From Caballeronia sp. GAFFF1 (GTDB taxonomy: Bacteria; Pseudomonadota; Gammaproteobacteria; Burkholderiales; Burkholderiaceae): a stretch of DNA of 64,000 nucleotides. The DNA lies in the NCBI RefSeq assembly GCF_023630705.1, contig NZ_JALQEM010000043.1:1-64000 (forward strand), in the 5' to 3' direction. This document shows, one piece after another, positions 33,554 through 42,735 of this stretch. A model generated the notes under the pieces. The model was not told where the DNA came from. It saw nothing but the letters and a program-made list of their open reading frames with translations, and did no database searches. Position 1 is the stretch's first letter. Each line of letters begins with the position of its first letter. The translations under genes were made by a program, and so were the position numbers.

Positions 33554-35140
33554 TTACTTCCATGCGCTAATTTCGAAGCGCAACTGAGCGTTGAGATTCA
33601 CAGGGTGCCCGCTGGAAACCTGAACCGTCGCAGAATATTTGCCCGGGCCGACCGAAGTCAGCACAAGGTCGCGCTGCACCGGTGGCGCGGTCGACCCCGG
33701 AGCGTCACTCTCCCAATAATATTTCGCGGTCCACGGGACGGTGTCCGTCGTCAGGACAACGATCACTGCGCCGCTAAAAATTTTGCTGCCTTCGTACTGA
33801 CCTTCGGAGGCGTCCGCGCCGTTGACCTGAAAATCGGGCATCAAAACACTAAGCTGGAGCCGGTACGCAACAGTAGGATCATTGACGTTGCGTTTGCCCC
33901 AGTCGGCCATGAACACGGTAGACAGCAACTTTTGGACGGCGGACTTCCCGTCACCGGCTCGACGCAATGTCTTGTGCTCGAAGACGGCGGCCGAGTCTTC
34001 CACTGCGACGCGGCGTGTGAGATACCACGGCTTATTTCGAAGCGAGATCAGTACTTCGACCGGATATGTCGCGTCGAGCGTCCCGTTCGCATCTGCGTCG
34101 GCGAGTTTCCCGGGTGGCAGCTTGACGTCATTGACGTCAAGCCACACATCCACCCGATAAGTGCCGAAGAGGAATCGCTGCAGGTTCTGATAGCCTTCCT
34201 CACTGTTCACAATGCCGAAAAATCCAGAGTGGCTGCGAAAGGCGAAGGCCTTTGCGCAAGGCTCGACGATCCCCGCGTTGTCGAAGCCGGCGAGATCCGC
34301 ATTCTGAATCTTCACGAGACCATCACTGCCCTTGCCAACGAAGGTCCTCGACAAGCCGAACGCGACCTCGTAATCCTGCCGGTTAGTACCTATGAAGGTG
34401 AAAATCTTGTCAGCCGCAAGGCAGTCTTGCGGCATCCACGCTACCGACTTCGTCGCCCGGTACCGCTCAACGAGATTGAGGTATTTGGACATCGTGTTGC
34501 GGCTGAACGTATCAATCTCGTGCGGGCGCAGAAAGGACGGGACATTCATGCCCAGGACGTCGATGCCGTTGTGCGGCGTCGCATAGGTAAAGAGCTTGAG
34601 AACCTTCGTGTAGAGGTTGTTCGGATCGAAGGCGCGGTTCTGAAGAAAGGCTCGCGCGACCAGGCCGCCCATCGAATGAGCGACGAGGTAACAGCGGAAG
34701 TCGTCGCGTGACTGGTATCCCTCCGGGCCGACCACTACCAGTGCCTGCATGCGCTCTATCAGCGAAGCGAGATCCTTAGCGAACTTGTCAATCGGCGGCA
34801 CTTGCCCGTCGCCGAGGAGCGCCGACGCCTGGTCGTAGTAATGGTGAACGACGACAGAGCGCCGTGGTATGGGCGTGGAGAACCCCGGCGTTGTCAGATC
34901 GGTGCCCTGCGTGATCACATTGGCGTAGCCATGGTCCGACACAAGCCGCATTACGGGCGATTCGAAGACGAAACGCGCTGGCGGCGACGGGCTTGGCCTA
35001 GCACGGAAGACCGTTGAACCGACGTTGAAGCCGCAGAATGGGTCGGCTGTTGTTTCGTCGATGTCCGATTGGTTCATTGCGAACCCTCGGATGTAGATGA
35101 TGGGATGGTACGACTCGGGACTCGCCTGTGCCTGGGGCAT
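33554..35140 (-). CDS. Alpha/beta hydrolase, PGAP1/lipase-like
   Basis: 528 residues from the ATG at 35140 with GGAGC upstream. The N-terminal 300 residues are an alpha/beta hydrolase: an early YHPIIYIRGF strand with the oxyanion region, the nucleophile elbow in RCYLVAHSMGGLVARAFL, and a later TYATPHNGIDVLG as in PGAP1-like and triacylglycerol lipases. The catalytic histidine is probably in FRSHSGFFG. The C-terminal 170 residues are beta-rich (VDVWLDVNDVKLPPGKLAD) and unassigned. No signal peptide is visible, so it is cytoplasmic or exported by a non-Sec route such as type VI secretion; no secretion gene is nearby to support that. Confidence 0.75.
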   Translation of the reverse strand: MPQAQASPESYHPIIYIRGFAMNQSDIDETTADPFCGFNVGSTVFRARPSPSPPARFVFESPVMRLVSDHGYANVITQGTDLTTPGFSTPIPRRSVVVHHYYDQASALLGDGQVPPIDKFAKDLASLIERMQALVVVGPEGYQSRDDFRCYLVAHSMGGLVARAFLQNRAFDPNNLYTKVLKLFTYATPHNGIDVLGMNVPSFLRPHEIDTFSRNTMSKYLNLVERYRATKSVAWMPQDCLAADKIFTFIGTNRQDYEVAFGLSRTFVGKGSDGLVKIQNADLAGFDNAGIVEPCAKAFAFRSHSGFFGIVNSEEGYQNLQRFLFGTYRVDVWLDVNDVKLPPGKLADADANGTLDATYPVEVLISLRNKPWYLTRRVAVEDSAAVFEHKTLRRAGDGKSAVQKLLSTVFMADWGKRNVNDPTVAYRLQLSVLMPDFQVNGADASEGQYEGSKIFSGAVIVVLTTDTVPWTAKYYWESDAPGSTAPPVQRDLVLTSVGPGKYSATVQVSSGHPVNLNAQLRFEISAWK

Positions 35141-35259
35141 TCTTTTGCTCCGGACCGGTTAATTCCCTTGTTATAGGAGACGCATCTCGGCCGCGCAAGA
35201 GAACAGTGGATCGTCTGTTTTCCTCCGCTGTCGCCAGTAACGGTTGTCGGTATAGAGAG

Positions 35260-35340
35260 AACAAGATTCAGCAGTCGGGCAGCAGCAACCGCGCGGTCGT
35301 GTATCAGAGCGGCACCGGCAACGTCACCTCGATCGCCAAC
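35260..35340 (+). pseudogene. Curlin-repeat relic
   Basis: The plus-strand frame reads NKIQQSGSSNRAVVYQSGTG then NVTSIANA, which fits two curlin repeats (QxGxxNxAxxxQxGxxN). No start, signal peptide or csg neighbour is present, so this is the 3' scrap of a curli subunit gene left by a rearrangement beside the IS5 element. A GTGCGCCCA-GCA-TGGGCGCAC hairpin follows at 35369-35389 and may have been its terminator. Confidence 0.5.
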
Positions 35341-35450
35341 GCTAAAGCTCTATTTTGGCTTTGCCGTTGTGCGCCCAGCATGGGCGCACTTCTGAGGATT
35401 CGAGTCCTGCCACAAACAGCTCACAGCGGATGAAGTGACGTTAAGTCCCA

Positions 35451-36363
35451 GAAACGGTTCCAAAAAGGCTTCGCAGGGACTGTTAACCCGTAACGCACCC
35501 TGTTAACCTCGATCGTCGTGACAACGGGATCGAGGAGATGGGCAAACCAATCATAGACGACGAACTGTGGGCATTGATCGAACCACTTCTACCACCAGCA
35601 AAGCCGCGCCGCTTCAAGTATCCGGGCCGCAAGCCGATGCCGGACCGGGCTGCGCTGACTGGCATCCTCTTCGTGCTCAAGAGCGGTATCCGCTGGCGAG
35701 ATTTGCCCGCGGAGATGGGTGCGGCTCCGGTGTCAGCTGCTGGCGAAGGCTGCGCGATTGGCAACAAGCTGGCGTATTGGATCGCTTGCACGCAATACTT
35801 TTGGCGAAGCTGCGAGCAGCGGACAAAATCGACTTGTCGCGCGTGATCGTGGACTCGTCCTCGATTCGCGCGGTCGGGGCGGGCGAAAAACTGGCCCGAA
35901 CCCCACCGATCGAGCGCGACCCGGTTCCAAACATCATCTCGCCACCGACGCCAACGGAACGCCGATCGCGGCCGTTTTGACTGGCGCAAACCGTAACGAC
36001 GTAACCCAGCTCGTTCCGCTGATAGAAGCTATTGTGCCGATCGTTGGCAGGCGCGGACGACCTTTGAGCCGTCCGGGCCGCGTCTACGCTGACCACGGTT
36101 CCGACCACGACAAATACCGACGCGTGCTTCACGCGCGCAGCGTCCCTACCAGCATCGCCCGGCGTGGCCACCCGCACGACAGTGGCCTTGGGAAAGTCCG
36201 TTGGGTTGTAGAGCGTACACATGCCTGGTTGCATCACTTCCGTCGTCTACGTATTCGCTTCGAACGTCGAGCTGACATTCACGAAGCGTTCCTCAAACTA
36301 GCCTGTTGCCTGATCTGCTGGAACACTCTTCAGCGCGGGCTTCAGTCTTTATGAAACCGTCTC
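35451..36363 (+). mobile_element. IS5-family insertion sequence (IS427-like), decayed
   Basis: Imperfect terminal repeats, GAAACGGTTCCAAAAAGGCT at 35451-35470 and the complement of GAGACGGTTTCATAAAGACT at 36344-36363, match at 16 of 20 positions. They enclose a broken transposase gene. The 0.9-kb length suits the family. A TTA triplet lies near each end but the target duplication is not clear. Confidence 0.75.
35538..36354 (+). pseudogene. IS5-family transposase in three frames
   Basis: Starts MGKPIIDDELWALIEPLLPP and stays in frame to about 35716 (IRWRDLPAEMG), changes frame for CGSGVSCWRRLRDWQQAGV to VDSSSIRAVGAGEK, then changes again near 35890 for TGPNPTDRARPGSKHHL to the end. The DDE residues are recognisable: VDSSSIRA, YADHGSDHDK and VVERTHAWLHHF. 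IS427-group elements can use one programmed frameshift, but two shifts point to decay. Confidence 0.8.
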
Positions 36364-36697
36364 TTAGTGCGGCTCAGTTGCAGAATCCTGCTTTTTCCAT
36401 CGCGTGAGCTGGAAGCGGCCGTCTCGCCACTCCAAGCCGCTAGGCCGACGTGGATGACCGCACCGAGCGGTAACGCCATTCGACTCTCGATAATGCAACG
36501 GGCGGCTGTGGGGTCGGCTACGGCCCTCCCTTGTAAGACGGCACCCGGCCAGTTCGTCTCAAAGGAGCAGATCGTCTCAAATGGTGGTACCTGACGGGCA
36601 GGGTTGCAAGCGCCGTCTTTTCTGCCGTTCCGCGCTGTTTATCGATTTGTCGCGCTTCCCAGGCGGTTTTGTTACCGGCTGCTTGCTGGCCAGTTAT
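36364..36697. other. No recognisable gene
   Basis: Short interval between the IS5 copy and the next gene. Nothing supported on either strand. Confidence 0.45.
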
Positions 36698-37441
36698 CTA
36701 ACGCGGCGTTTCCAAATAAAGGTTTTTCCAATCCTCGGGGCGTTGATATGTCATTTGCGAGAACCCTCCCTCGATCGGAATTCGAACTAACATGCAATTA
36801 TTATTTTCTAAGGCTCTGCTGCAATCTTGAAGGTATATATAACCTAGTTGTCGTCCCTGCTCTGAGAACGTATGAGTTCCATCCCCCGCGACTTCTGTCC
36901 AGCCCTCGCCCTTTTTTTCGAAGCTTCCCCCGACGTGAAAGAACTTTCCTGAAGACTGCGATAAGGCTACGATTTGCTGATGGACATTATCTGCAAATTC
37001 CGGTTGGTTCGCTCTTAGCGTCTTCTCCAGATTTGTTAGGATCGGCTGCGAGAGGTCATGAGGGAACGTGGTCGCAATAACGCTTACGGCTTGGATGCGT
37101 TGCGATGCGTCTTTATTGGAAAAAATAAGATCTTTATTCTTGAAGAGCATGTCGGCAATGTCAAGGCGCCACCGACGCTCGCGCTCGATTTGCGCGATCT
37201 CGACGTCTCGCTTTTTCGCGATGTCGGCTGCCGCCAGTTCGCGATCTTTCTCAATATGCGCTATCCAAACTTGCGTGCCTGACACGGCTGCGGCGATGAT
37301 TGCGGCCAAGACCGTTCCTGCGACTGTCAAAATAGCCGTGGAATATTTTCGGAGGAACGTATTGTCGGCATCAAATTTGGCTTTTTCAAAAGCAAGCTTC
37401 TCGCGTTCAAGCTCTAACTTGCTTTCTTCGATGTCTGCCAT
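36698..37441 (-). CDS. Membrane-anchored coiled-coil protein, 247 aa
   Basis: The ATG at 37441 has AGGAGC upstream. Residues 1-30 are a charged helix (ESKLELEREKLAFEKAKFD), residues 35-58 a membrane segment (YSTAILTVAGTVLAAIIAAA), and 60-100 a second charged coil (IEKDRELAAADIAKKRDVEI). The remaining 145 residues appear globular, with a beta-rich end. This coil-TM-coil plan occurs in many proteins of unknown role from accessory regions, some near defence genes. No enzyme motif. Isolated by about 670 bp from the toxin-like gene upstream. Confidence 0.65.
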   Translation of the reverse strand: MADIEESKLELEREKLAFEKAKFDADNTFLRKYSTAILTVAGTVLAAIIAAAVSGTQVWIAHIEKDRELAAADIAKKRDVEIAQIERERRWRLDIADMLFKNKDLIFSNKDASQRIQAVSVIATTFPHDLSQPILTNLEKTLRANQPEFADNVHQQIVALSQSSGKFFHVGGSFEKKGEGWTEVAGDGTHTFSEQGRQLGYIYLQDCSRALENNNCMLVRIPIEGGFSQMTYQRPEDWKNLYLETPR

Positions 37442-38108
37442 CTTCTGCTCCTGGCGGTCCGAACAACCACATTAGGACGCATTGAGCGGGTCTTCCAATG
37501 AACCATAACGGTTGTGTCTGCTTCCGCACAGTTCCGACATTTCGATCGCACATTAGGCATCGTTCTTGCGCGGTCCATGGAGACGGAAGTTTTTCGAGTG
37601 ATGCGAACTCTTAAGCTTTGCGGAGACGGCAAGCACATCCCGGGGGCCAACGCCGGCGGCAACCGACCATCTTCGGCCATGAGCCGTCATTTGCGCCCAT
37701 TGTCGCGCCGACGTTCGAATGGCGGCTCCGCCGAGCGAATCCGCCGTTGCAATTGGTGGGCCGCAGCACGGACGATCGCGAACTGGCGCGCCGAGCCCGG
37801 ATAACGTTCACTGATAGCGACCGCACGACGCACACTCAAACGTACGCGAAAACGACGTGTTGGTAACAATGTTGTCAAGTCGCATTTATCCGTATTAAGT
37901 TCGCGAGGGCGTTTCCTACACTTTTAAAACGAATGTAGTAATCGCTTTCGTCGCCGTTTAGCTGTGCTGGCTGAGTACGACGTCGCAGAGCAATGCTCAC
38001 ATTGATTTGTGGTCCAGAGTATTGCGACATGGCCTTTGCTTCCCTGTATGGAGGCCTGCGGGGTCGCGGTCCGTGACTTCTTGCTTTCACACGAACGGTG
38101 GACGAGAA
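37442..38108. other. No recognisable gene
   Basis: Overlapping short frames without ribosome sites. The A/T-rich segment 37860-37950 probably holds the promoter of the toxin-like gene at 38109, but no hexamers stand out. Confidence 0.4.
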
Positions 38109-40061
38109 ATGGAAGATATCGACGTCAATGCAATTGCGGTGAAGCTGTCTGAAGCCCTCCTCGGAGCGACAGACATCCCGGGCCTGAGTGCTGTGGGTAC
38201 TGCGATTATTGGCCACTTGTTTCCTTCTCAAGAAAAGCCGCCGTCATATTTCACTGAGGTCTACCAGCAAATAAGAAACATCGTTCACGAGGAGTTGGTG
38301 GCGAACGACATTAGCAACGTCAACAACTTCATCAATGGCGTGGTGAGCTGGGTGCGCGCAGACTACAGTGTGCTCAAGGACGAGCCAGATCACAAAGCTG
38401 AGGCAGCCAAAAACCTTGACAACTACAACAACGATTTCTTCACAAAAGTCTTGAGCGTGCTCTACGCTTATCCGGAAGCTTCCTTTTCTGTCTTTTTGGT
38501 AGGTGCCGGTGTCCATATGGCGTTGTTGCAAGAACTTGCGCTCACCGACGCGCAGCCGGCCAGCCCGCTTGAATCAGCGTACGTCAGGATATTGCGCGGC
38601 CGCGCAGATGAATACGTTCGCCACGTCAGAGAAGTGTGGCCCAGAATTGTGCAAAAGCGAAGGGATGCATTCTCGTTCAACGTGGAGCGGACTTTGGTGA
38701 CGGTAGGGTGGAATCCCGACGGGCCCTTACCTCCCGACACTTACTACTACGTCTCGTGGGCCGACGCTACCACCGGGCAGTCGAACAGACGCGGAGCGAG
38801 CGAGTCAGAACGAGGGCGGGTGTGTGATGAGATGCATGCCGAGATGGCGGCGCGGCAACAGGCGGCCGTTGAGAAACTAGCCAACGATCTTGGCGCTCCG
38901 GAGACAATTGCCACGAACTGGGAGCGTCTGCGGCAGAACCCCCTGCCGACTGTGGAGTTGCCGGGAAATACAGTTACCGTTCGGATTGGGACGTCGGCTA
39001 AAGGCTTTGACGTAGAACACATGTATGCGCTTTTTCGCAAGACGCCGTCCCACGGCAACTGGCCGGGAGGTTTCGATGTAAAAGCGGGCTCGCCTGTGCA
39101 ATCGCTTCGCGTCTATTGTGATGGCGACAAAATGGTCGGGCTGAAATGGACCTTTTTTGACGGAACGGAGCATGGCGTCGCCGACACCGCGGACCACCAC
39201 GCGTCAACAACTGTCCATTTCCAGCGCGGAGAAACGCTGCAGACGTTCACCCTGTGGATGACCGGTTACAGCGGCGGCGCCGGCTGCCCTTTTGGACTTG
39301 AACTGACAACCAGTACTGGCCAACATTTTTCCGCCAATGCGAGGGACTGGCCAGTTCAGCTAGACGACGTGAAGGGTCGCTGTCTTATGGGGTTTCATGG
39401 CGGCACGCATGGCCCGCAAAATCCGTTCGTTAGTGCGCTCGGTCTGTGGTTGAGCCCGACTTTCGACGAGTTTCTCGCGATGCCTCGGTATCCTGCACCT
39501 TTGCCATCCGTGCACTTAGAGGGCGTAGAGCCCACCTACGCGACCGTTGAGCCAGCGCAGCCCGCCGGAAATTGCGGCTTCCGGGTCATCGTGATTGACG
39601 GCGCTAACCCGTCCAACAGCAATGCAATTCGCCTGAATCGGTATTTTTCAACCCCAAACGTTCCTTACTGGCTCTATGCCAACAGCATGGCCGAGGTCTA
39701 CAAGGATATCCATTCGGCGATCAAAGGAAAACTCGACCAAAGCGCGAACCTGCTCATCGTTGCCAGCTTCGGGATGGACCTTCATCTTGTGCCGACCGAT
39801 GAGATGGTACGACTGCTTCAGTCGGCCGGCGCGGGAGAGCACCTGCAGACGTGGCGCAAGCTCGCCAAGATACCGACGGATTGGTCCGGGGATAGTTTGT
39901 GCAACTATGTGCTGGCAGGCTATTTCGGCGGTAACGAGGGCGTGGGTGTTGACCAGTTTGAAGTTGGACTCAGCCTAAAGCTTGAGGCTGTCATGGTTCC
40001 CCCTCTCAAGCGGGCTAGCCCTAAGCAGGTCGGATCTGGCGGTTCCAATGGGAGTCACTGA
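38109..40061 (+). CDS. Cry-like pore-forming toxin candidate with lectin-like domain
   Basis: 650 residues from the ATG at 38109. Residues 1-210 are a helical bundle resembling the delta-endotoxin N-terminal domain: YFTEVYQQIRNIVHEELVAN near the front, the hydrophobic helix ASFSVFLVGAGVHMALLQEL and RADEYVRHVREVWPRIVQKR at the end. Residues 290-455 look like a jacalin-type beta-prism (FDVKAGSPVQSLRVYCDGDK, then VHFQRGETLQTFTLWMTG, then ALGLWLSP). Residues 480-640 are an alpha/beta segment (FRVIVIDGAN, then ANLLIVASFGMD) that I cannot place. There is no signal peptide. A secreted or parasporal-like insecticidal or antieukaryotic toxin is the working idea; other helical-bundle pore formers are possible. 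Confidence 0.5.
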   Translation: MEDIDVNAIAVKLSEALLGATDIPGLSAVGTAIIGHLFPSQEKPPSYFTEVYQQIRNIVHEELVANDISNVNNFINGVVSWVRADYSVLKDEPDHKAEAAKNLDNYNNDFFTKVLSVLYAYPEASFSVFLVGAGVHMALLQELALTDAQPASPLESAYVRILRGRADEYVRHVREVWPRIVQKRRDAFSFNVERTLVTVGWNPDGPLPPDTYYYVSWADATTGQSNRRGASESERGRVCDEMHAEMAARQQAAVEKLANDLGAPETIATNWERLRQNPLPTVELPGNTVTVRIGTSAKGFDVEHMYALFRKTPSHGNWPGGFDVKAGSPVQSLRVYCDGDKMVGLKWTFFDGTEHGVADTADHHASTTVHFQRGETLQTFTLWMTGYSGGAGCPFGLELTTSTGQHFSANARDWPVQLDDVKGRCLMGFHGGTHGPQNPFVSALGLWLSPTFDEFLAMPRYPAPLPSVHLEGVEPTYATVEPAQPAGNCGFRVIVIDGANPSNSNAIRLNRYFSTPNVPYWLYANSMAEVYKDIHSAIKGKLDQSANLLIVASFGMDLHLVPTDEMVRLLQSAGAGEHLQTWRKLAKIPTDWSGDSLCNYVLAGYFGGNEGVGVDQFEVGLSLKLEAVMVPPLKRASPKQVGSGGSNGSH

Positions 40062-40565
40062 AGAGCGTCGGAGGGCGGCTACGCAAAGCTCAGGTAAGTG
40101 GCGCTCCGCAAGCCCAAGACAGCGAGATCTTTCCTGGAGATCGGCGCAACCAAGCCGGCGAAACGAGATGCCTCGCAAATCGTGAGATGGCGAGGCTAGG
40201 AGTGGCTTACGCGAGGTCGTGCGCTCCTCCTTATTGAAGCGCAAACGTTGCCACGGCGGTCCCGTTGCCAGCCATGAGCGCCAATGCTTCCGCGCCAGAC
40301 CGGCCAGCGACGGTGATTTTGTTGCAGCGGACAGCCGTGTATCTCGCTCGGACAGACCTGAACGTGGAGAGTGCGATGGCGCCTGCGCCGCTCGCTTCCG
40401 CGAAGCCTTTGTTTCGCTGGTCACCTATAACTATTACTGGCAACTCCCAACAATAGTAACGGTCGAGTGAGCTCCGTTTGTGGGAGACGGGAATTTTACA
40501 TTGCCGACGGAGCTGCATAAAGTAGCTATGTATCAGAGTGCGCATCTCTGGAGGACGGAAAGCGA
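40062..40565. other. No supported gene
   Basis: A 63-codon frame at 40265-40456 has mild coding character but no ribosome site; the antisense frame is equally open. Nothing else noted. Confidence 0.4.
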
Positions 40566-41687
40566 ATGGCACAGTCGGATTCTTCTTCTCAGCGCACATT
40601 ACGCGTCGGTGTTCTCGTTGACTGGAAGAGGTCAAGCAGGACAAGTGCATGGCAACCAGTACTCGAGAGGATGGCGGATCGGAACCTACCGCTGTACGTC
40701 ACCGAGTATCGGGTCGCGGACTTAATCGTGGCAAACCCCGATGGAAGCAAGCCGACAGGACTTGGGGCAATTGCAAGTGAAGATGTGCTCATCGTCAACT
40801 GGGACGCCGCCAACGGAGACCCCGAGTTTGGCGCACATCTCCTCATGGCGTGGCTGCGGCATCGGAGACCTGAAATCCTGTTGTGGCTCCGCCGTGGAAA
40901 TGTATTAATCATCGAGTCCCAGGCAACGTTCGGGGTGCCTACTCGAGACGCTTATGACGCGGCAGTGGGCCGAGATGAGCTTCCAACGTGCGGGCTGCCC
41001 GACCCGCTGCAACCACTTACGTTCAAGAAACGCGTCGGGGCAAAATGTGTCAAGAGCGCCGCATTCCCCGTATCCAACGGCTTTGGTAACGTCGATTCAC
41101 CTTTGGAGGTCCACAGTGCGAACCAGCCAGACAAGATGTTCCCCGCATCCGCGACTCGGTTGCTCACGACGGAGTTGCACGATTTCCACTGGGAAGACGC
41201 TCTCTACCGCGGCTGGTTCCGCCGGCGGCTTTTGCGAAGCCCAGAACTGCCGTGGGTAACGCTCGTAACCACCGCGACCAAACCCAAACACTCTACCCTC
41301 GAAGCGGCAAAAATTGATCGTGGCACGATTTTCGCGACCACGATGATGCTGGCTAATACCGGTCAGGATCGACTGATTGAGGCGATGCTGCGTTGCGCTC
41401 ATGGCAATGATCACCTCCCTAAGCCGACAGAATGGATTGGGACATTTCGAAAGTGGTGGATGACAATTCTGACTGTCATTAGTGGTTCAGCCGTCACATG
41501 GTTTTTGGCGGGGCCGGGCAAAATCATCGGGAGCGCGCTGACCACGCTGCAGCTACCCACTGACTTCATACTCAGCAAGGACCTTTTGAAGTGGGGCTTT
41601 GTTTTTGGCGGGGGATTGGCTATTGGAGTTGTAAGGCACTGCTTGGCCGGCATTCGACGTTCCATTCGCGACTATCTCGGCTATTGA
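40566..41687 (+). CDS. Membrane protein with GATase-like N-terminal domain
   Basis: 373 residues. The first 170 residues look like a class I glutamine-amidotransferase or ThuA-type flavodoxin-like fold: RVGVLVDWKRSS, then DVLIVNWDAANGDPEF, then WLRRGNVLIIESQATFG. The catalytic Cys of true amidotransferases is not at the expected elbow. Two membrane helices close the protein, at about 300-320 and 343-365. The gene has GGAGG upstream and is followed 40 bp later by a methyltransferase gene on the same strand. I cannot name its role; a membrane-tethered, ligand-binding regulator is one possibility. Confidence 0.55.
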   Translation: MAQSDSSSQRTLRVGVLVDWKRSSRTSAWQPVLERMADRNLPLYVTEYRVADLIVANPDGSKPTGLGAIASEDVLIVNWDAANGDPEFGAHLLMAWLRHRRPEILLWLRRGNVLIIESQATFGVPTRDAYDAAVGRDELPTCGLPDPLQPLTFKKRVGAKCVKSAAFPVSNGFGNVDSPLEVHSANQPDKMFPASATRLLTTELHDFHWEDALYRGWFRRRLLRSPELPWVTLVTTATKPKHSTLEAAKIDRGTIFATTMMLANTGQDRLIEAMLRCAHGNDHLPKPTEWIGTFRKWWMTILTVISGSAVTWFLAGPGKIIGSALTTLQLPTDFILSKDLLKWGFVFGGGLAIGVVRHCLAGIRRSIRDYLGY

Positions 41688-41727
41688 TTTCGCGTGAATC
41701 GCGTCAGACGACTGTAGGAACAAGGAA

Positions 41728-42279
41728 ATGGCGACTGCGGCAACCTTTATCGATCGCTTCAGCCTTCTTGAGCACACCATGGGAGCGCGCCGTCGGCCTG
41801 GACTCGTGATGGAATTCGGTGTGTTCGAAGGCGAGACGCTCCGTTTCATCGCGGACCGCTGCGGTGACGTGGTACACGGCTTCGACTCTTTCGAAGGACT
41901 ACCAGCGGATTGGCGGCCTGGCTTTCCGAGGGGCTCGTTCGCTTGTGCGCCATTGCAACCGCACCCGCACCAGACGGAAATTCACGTAGGCTTGTTTGAG
42001 CGTTCGCTTCCTCGCTTTTTGGCGAGACACCGCGCGTCGATCTCTTTTCTGCACATCGATTGCGATTTGTACGAGTCGACTCGCACCATCTTCTGTCTTT
42101 GCGGCGACCGTATTGTGCGGAACACCGTAATCGTCTTCGACGAGTTTTGGGGTTTCCCGGGTTGGCAACATCACGAGTTCAGAGCTTTCACCGAGTTTCT
42201 TATCGATCAGCGACGCGCCTGCGAGCTCCTAGGCCGTGTGAGGGGCGGCGAGCAGGCCGCCTTCGTCATGCGGAACTGA
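41728..42279 (+). CDS. Class I SAM-dependent methyltransferase, TylF/MacroO-MT-like
   Basis: 183 residues with the motifs of the TylF/Methyltransf_24 group: SAM-binding LVMEFGVFEGETLRFIAD, the VVHGFDSFEGLPADW strand, FLHIDCDLYESTR, and VIVFDEFWGFPGW that bears the metal-binding acidic residues. These enzymes O-methylate sugars or small hydroxylated compounds in a Mg-dependent way. The protein is shorter than macrocin methyltransferase (about 250 residues) but the core is complete. It may form an operon with the upstream membrane protein. Confidence 0.75.
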   Translation: MATAATFIDRFSLLEHTMGARRRPGLVMEFGVFEGETLRFIADRCGDVVHGFDSFEGLPADWRPGFPRGSFACAPLQPHPHQTEIHVGLFERSLPRFLARHRASISFLHIDCDLYESTRTIFCLCGDRIVRNTVIVFDEFWGFPGWQHHEFRAFTEFLIDQRRACELLGRVRGGEQAAFVMRN

Positions 42280-42735
42280 TTGACCGGATTTCAGTTCCCG
42301 CAAGGCTTGGTCGTTCATGACCGTGGGCGAGCCTGGACTGCGGGTCGATAAAGAGCGATACAGCCTCGGCAGACTTCCCCGACAAGTTTGGCTCAGGCAT
42401 GACTGACAGTCCACCGACACACTTCTAAAGCATATCGACGGCTCCTCCCCAAATATCGGCGATAAAGCGGGCGGCCGGGGGAAGTTGTACTGCGGCTCGG
42501 ACATGCCCAGCGAGTACGCCTGAACAGCACCCCGAAACGCCGTCCGCCTCTCCTTCCGACCGCGACCAGCCGTCATAATGTTCGCCTTCGCACTCCTGCC
42601 AAACCGCGGAGTGCTGTCCCTGGGAGAAGCTCGCCTGGATGACCGGACCAGGCTGTTAGCTGCATTCGGGCCACTGGCAACACGAACGTCGGGAGTGGGT
42701 CGCAATTTGCCAGTCGTGAGCTGCCATGCTACGCG
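42280..42735. other. No recognisable gene
   Basis: Interval between the methyltransferase and the 3' end of dnaE2, which are convergent. Frames on both strands are shadows without support. Confidence 0.45.
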
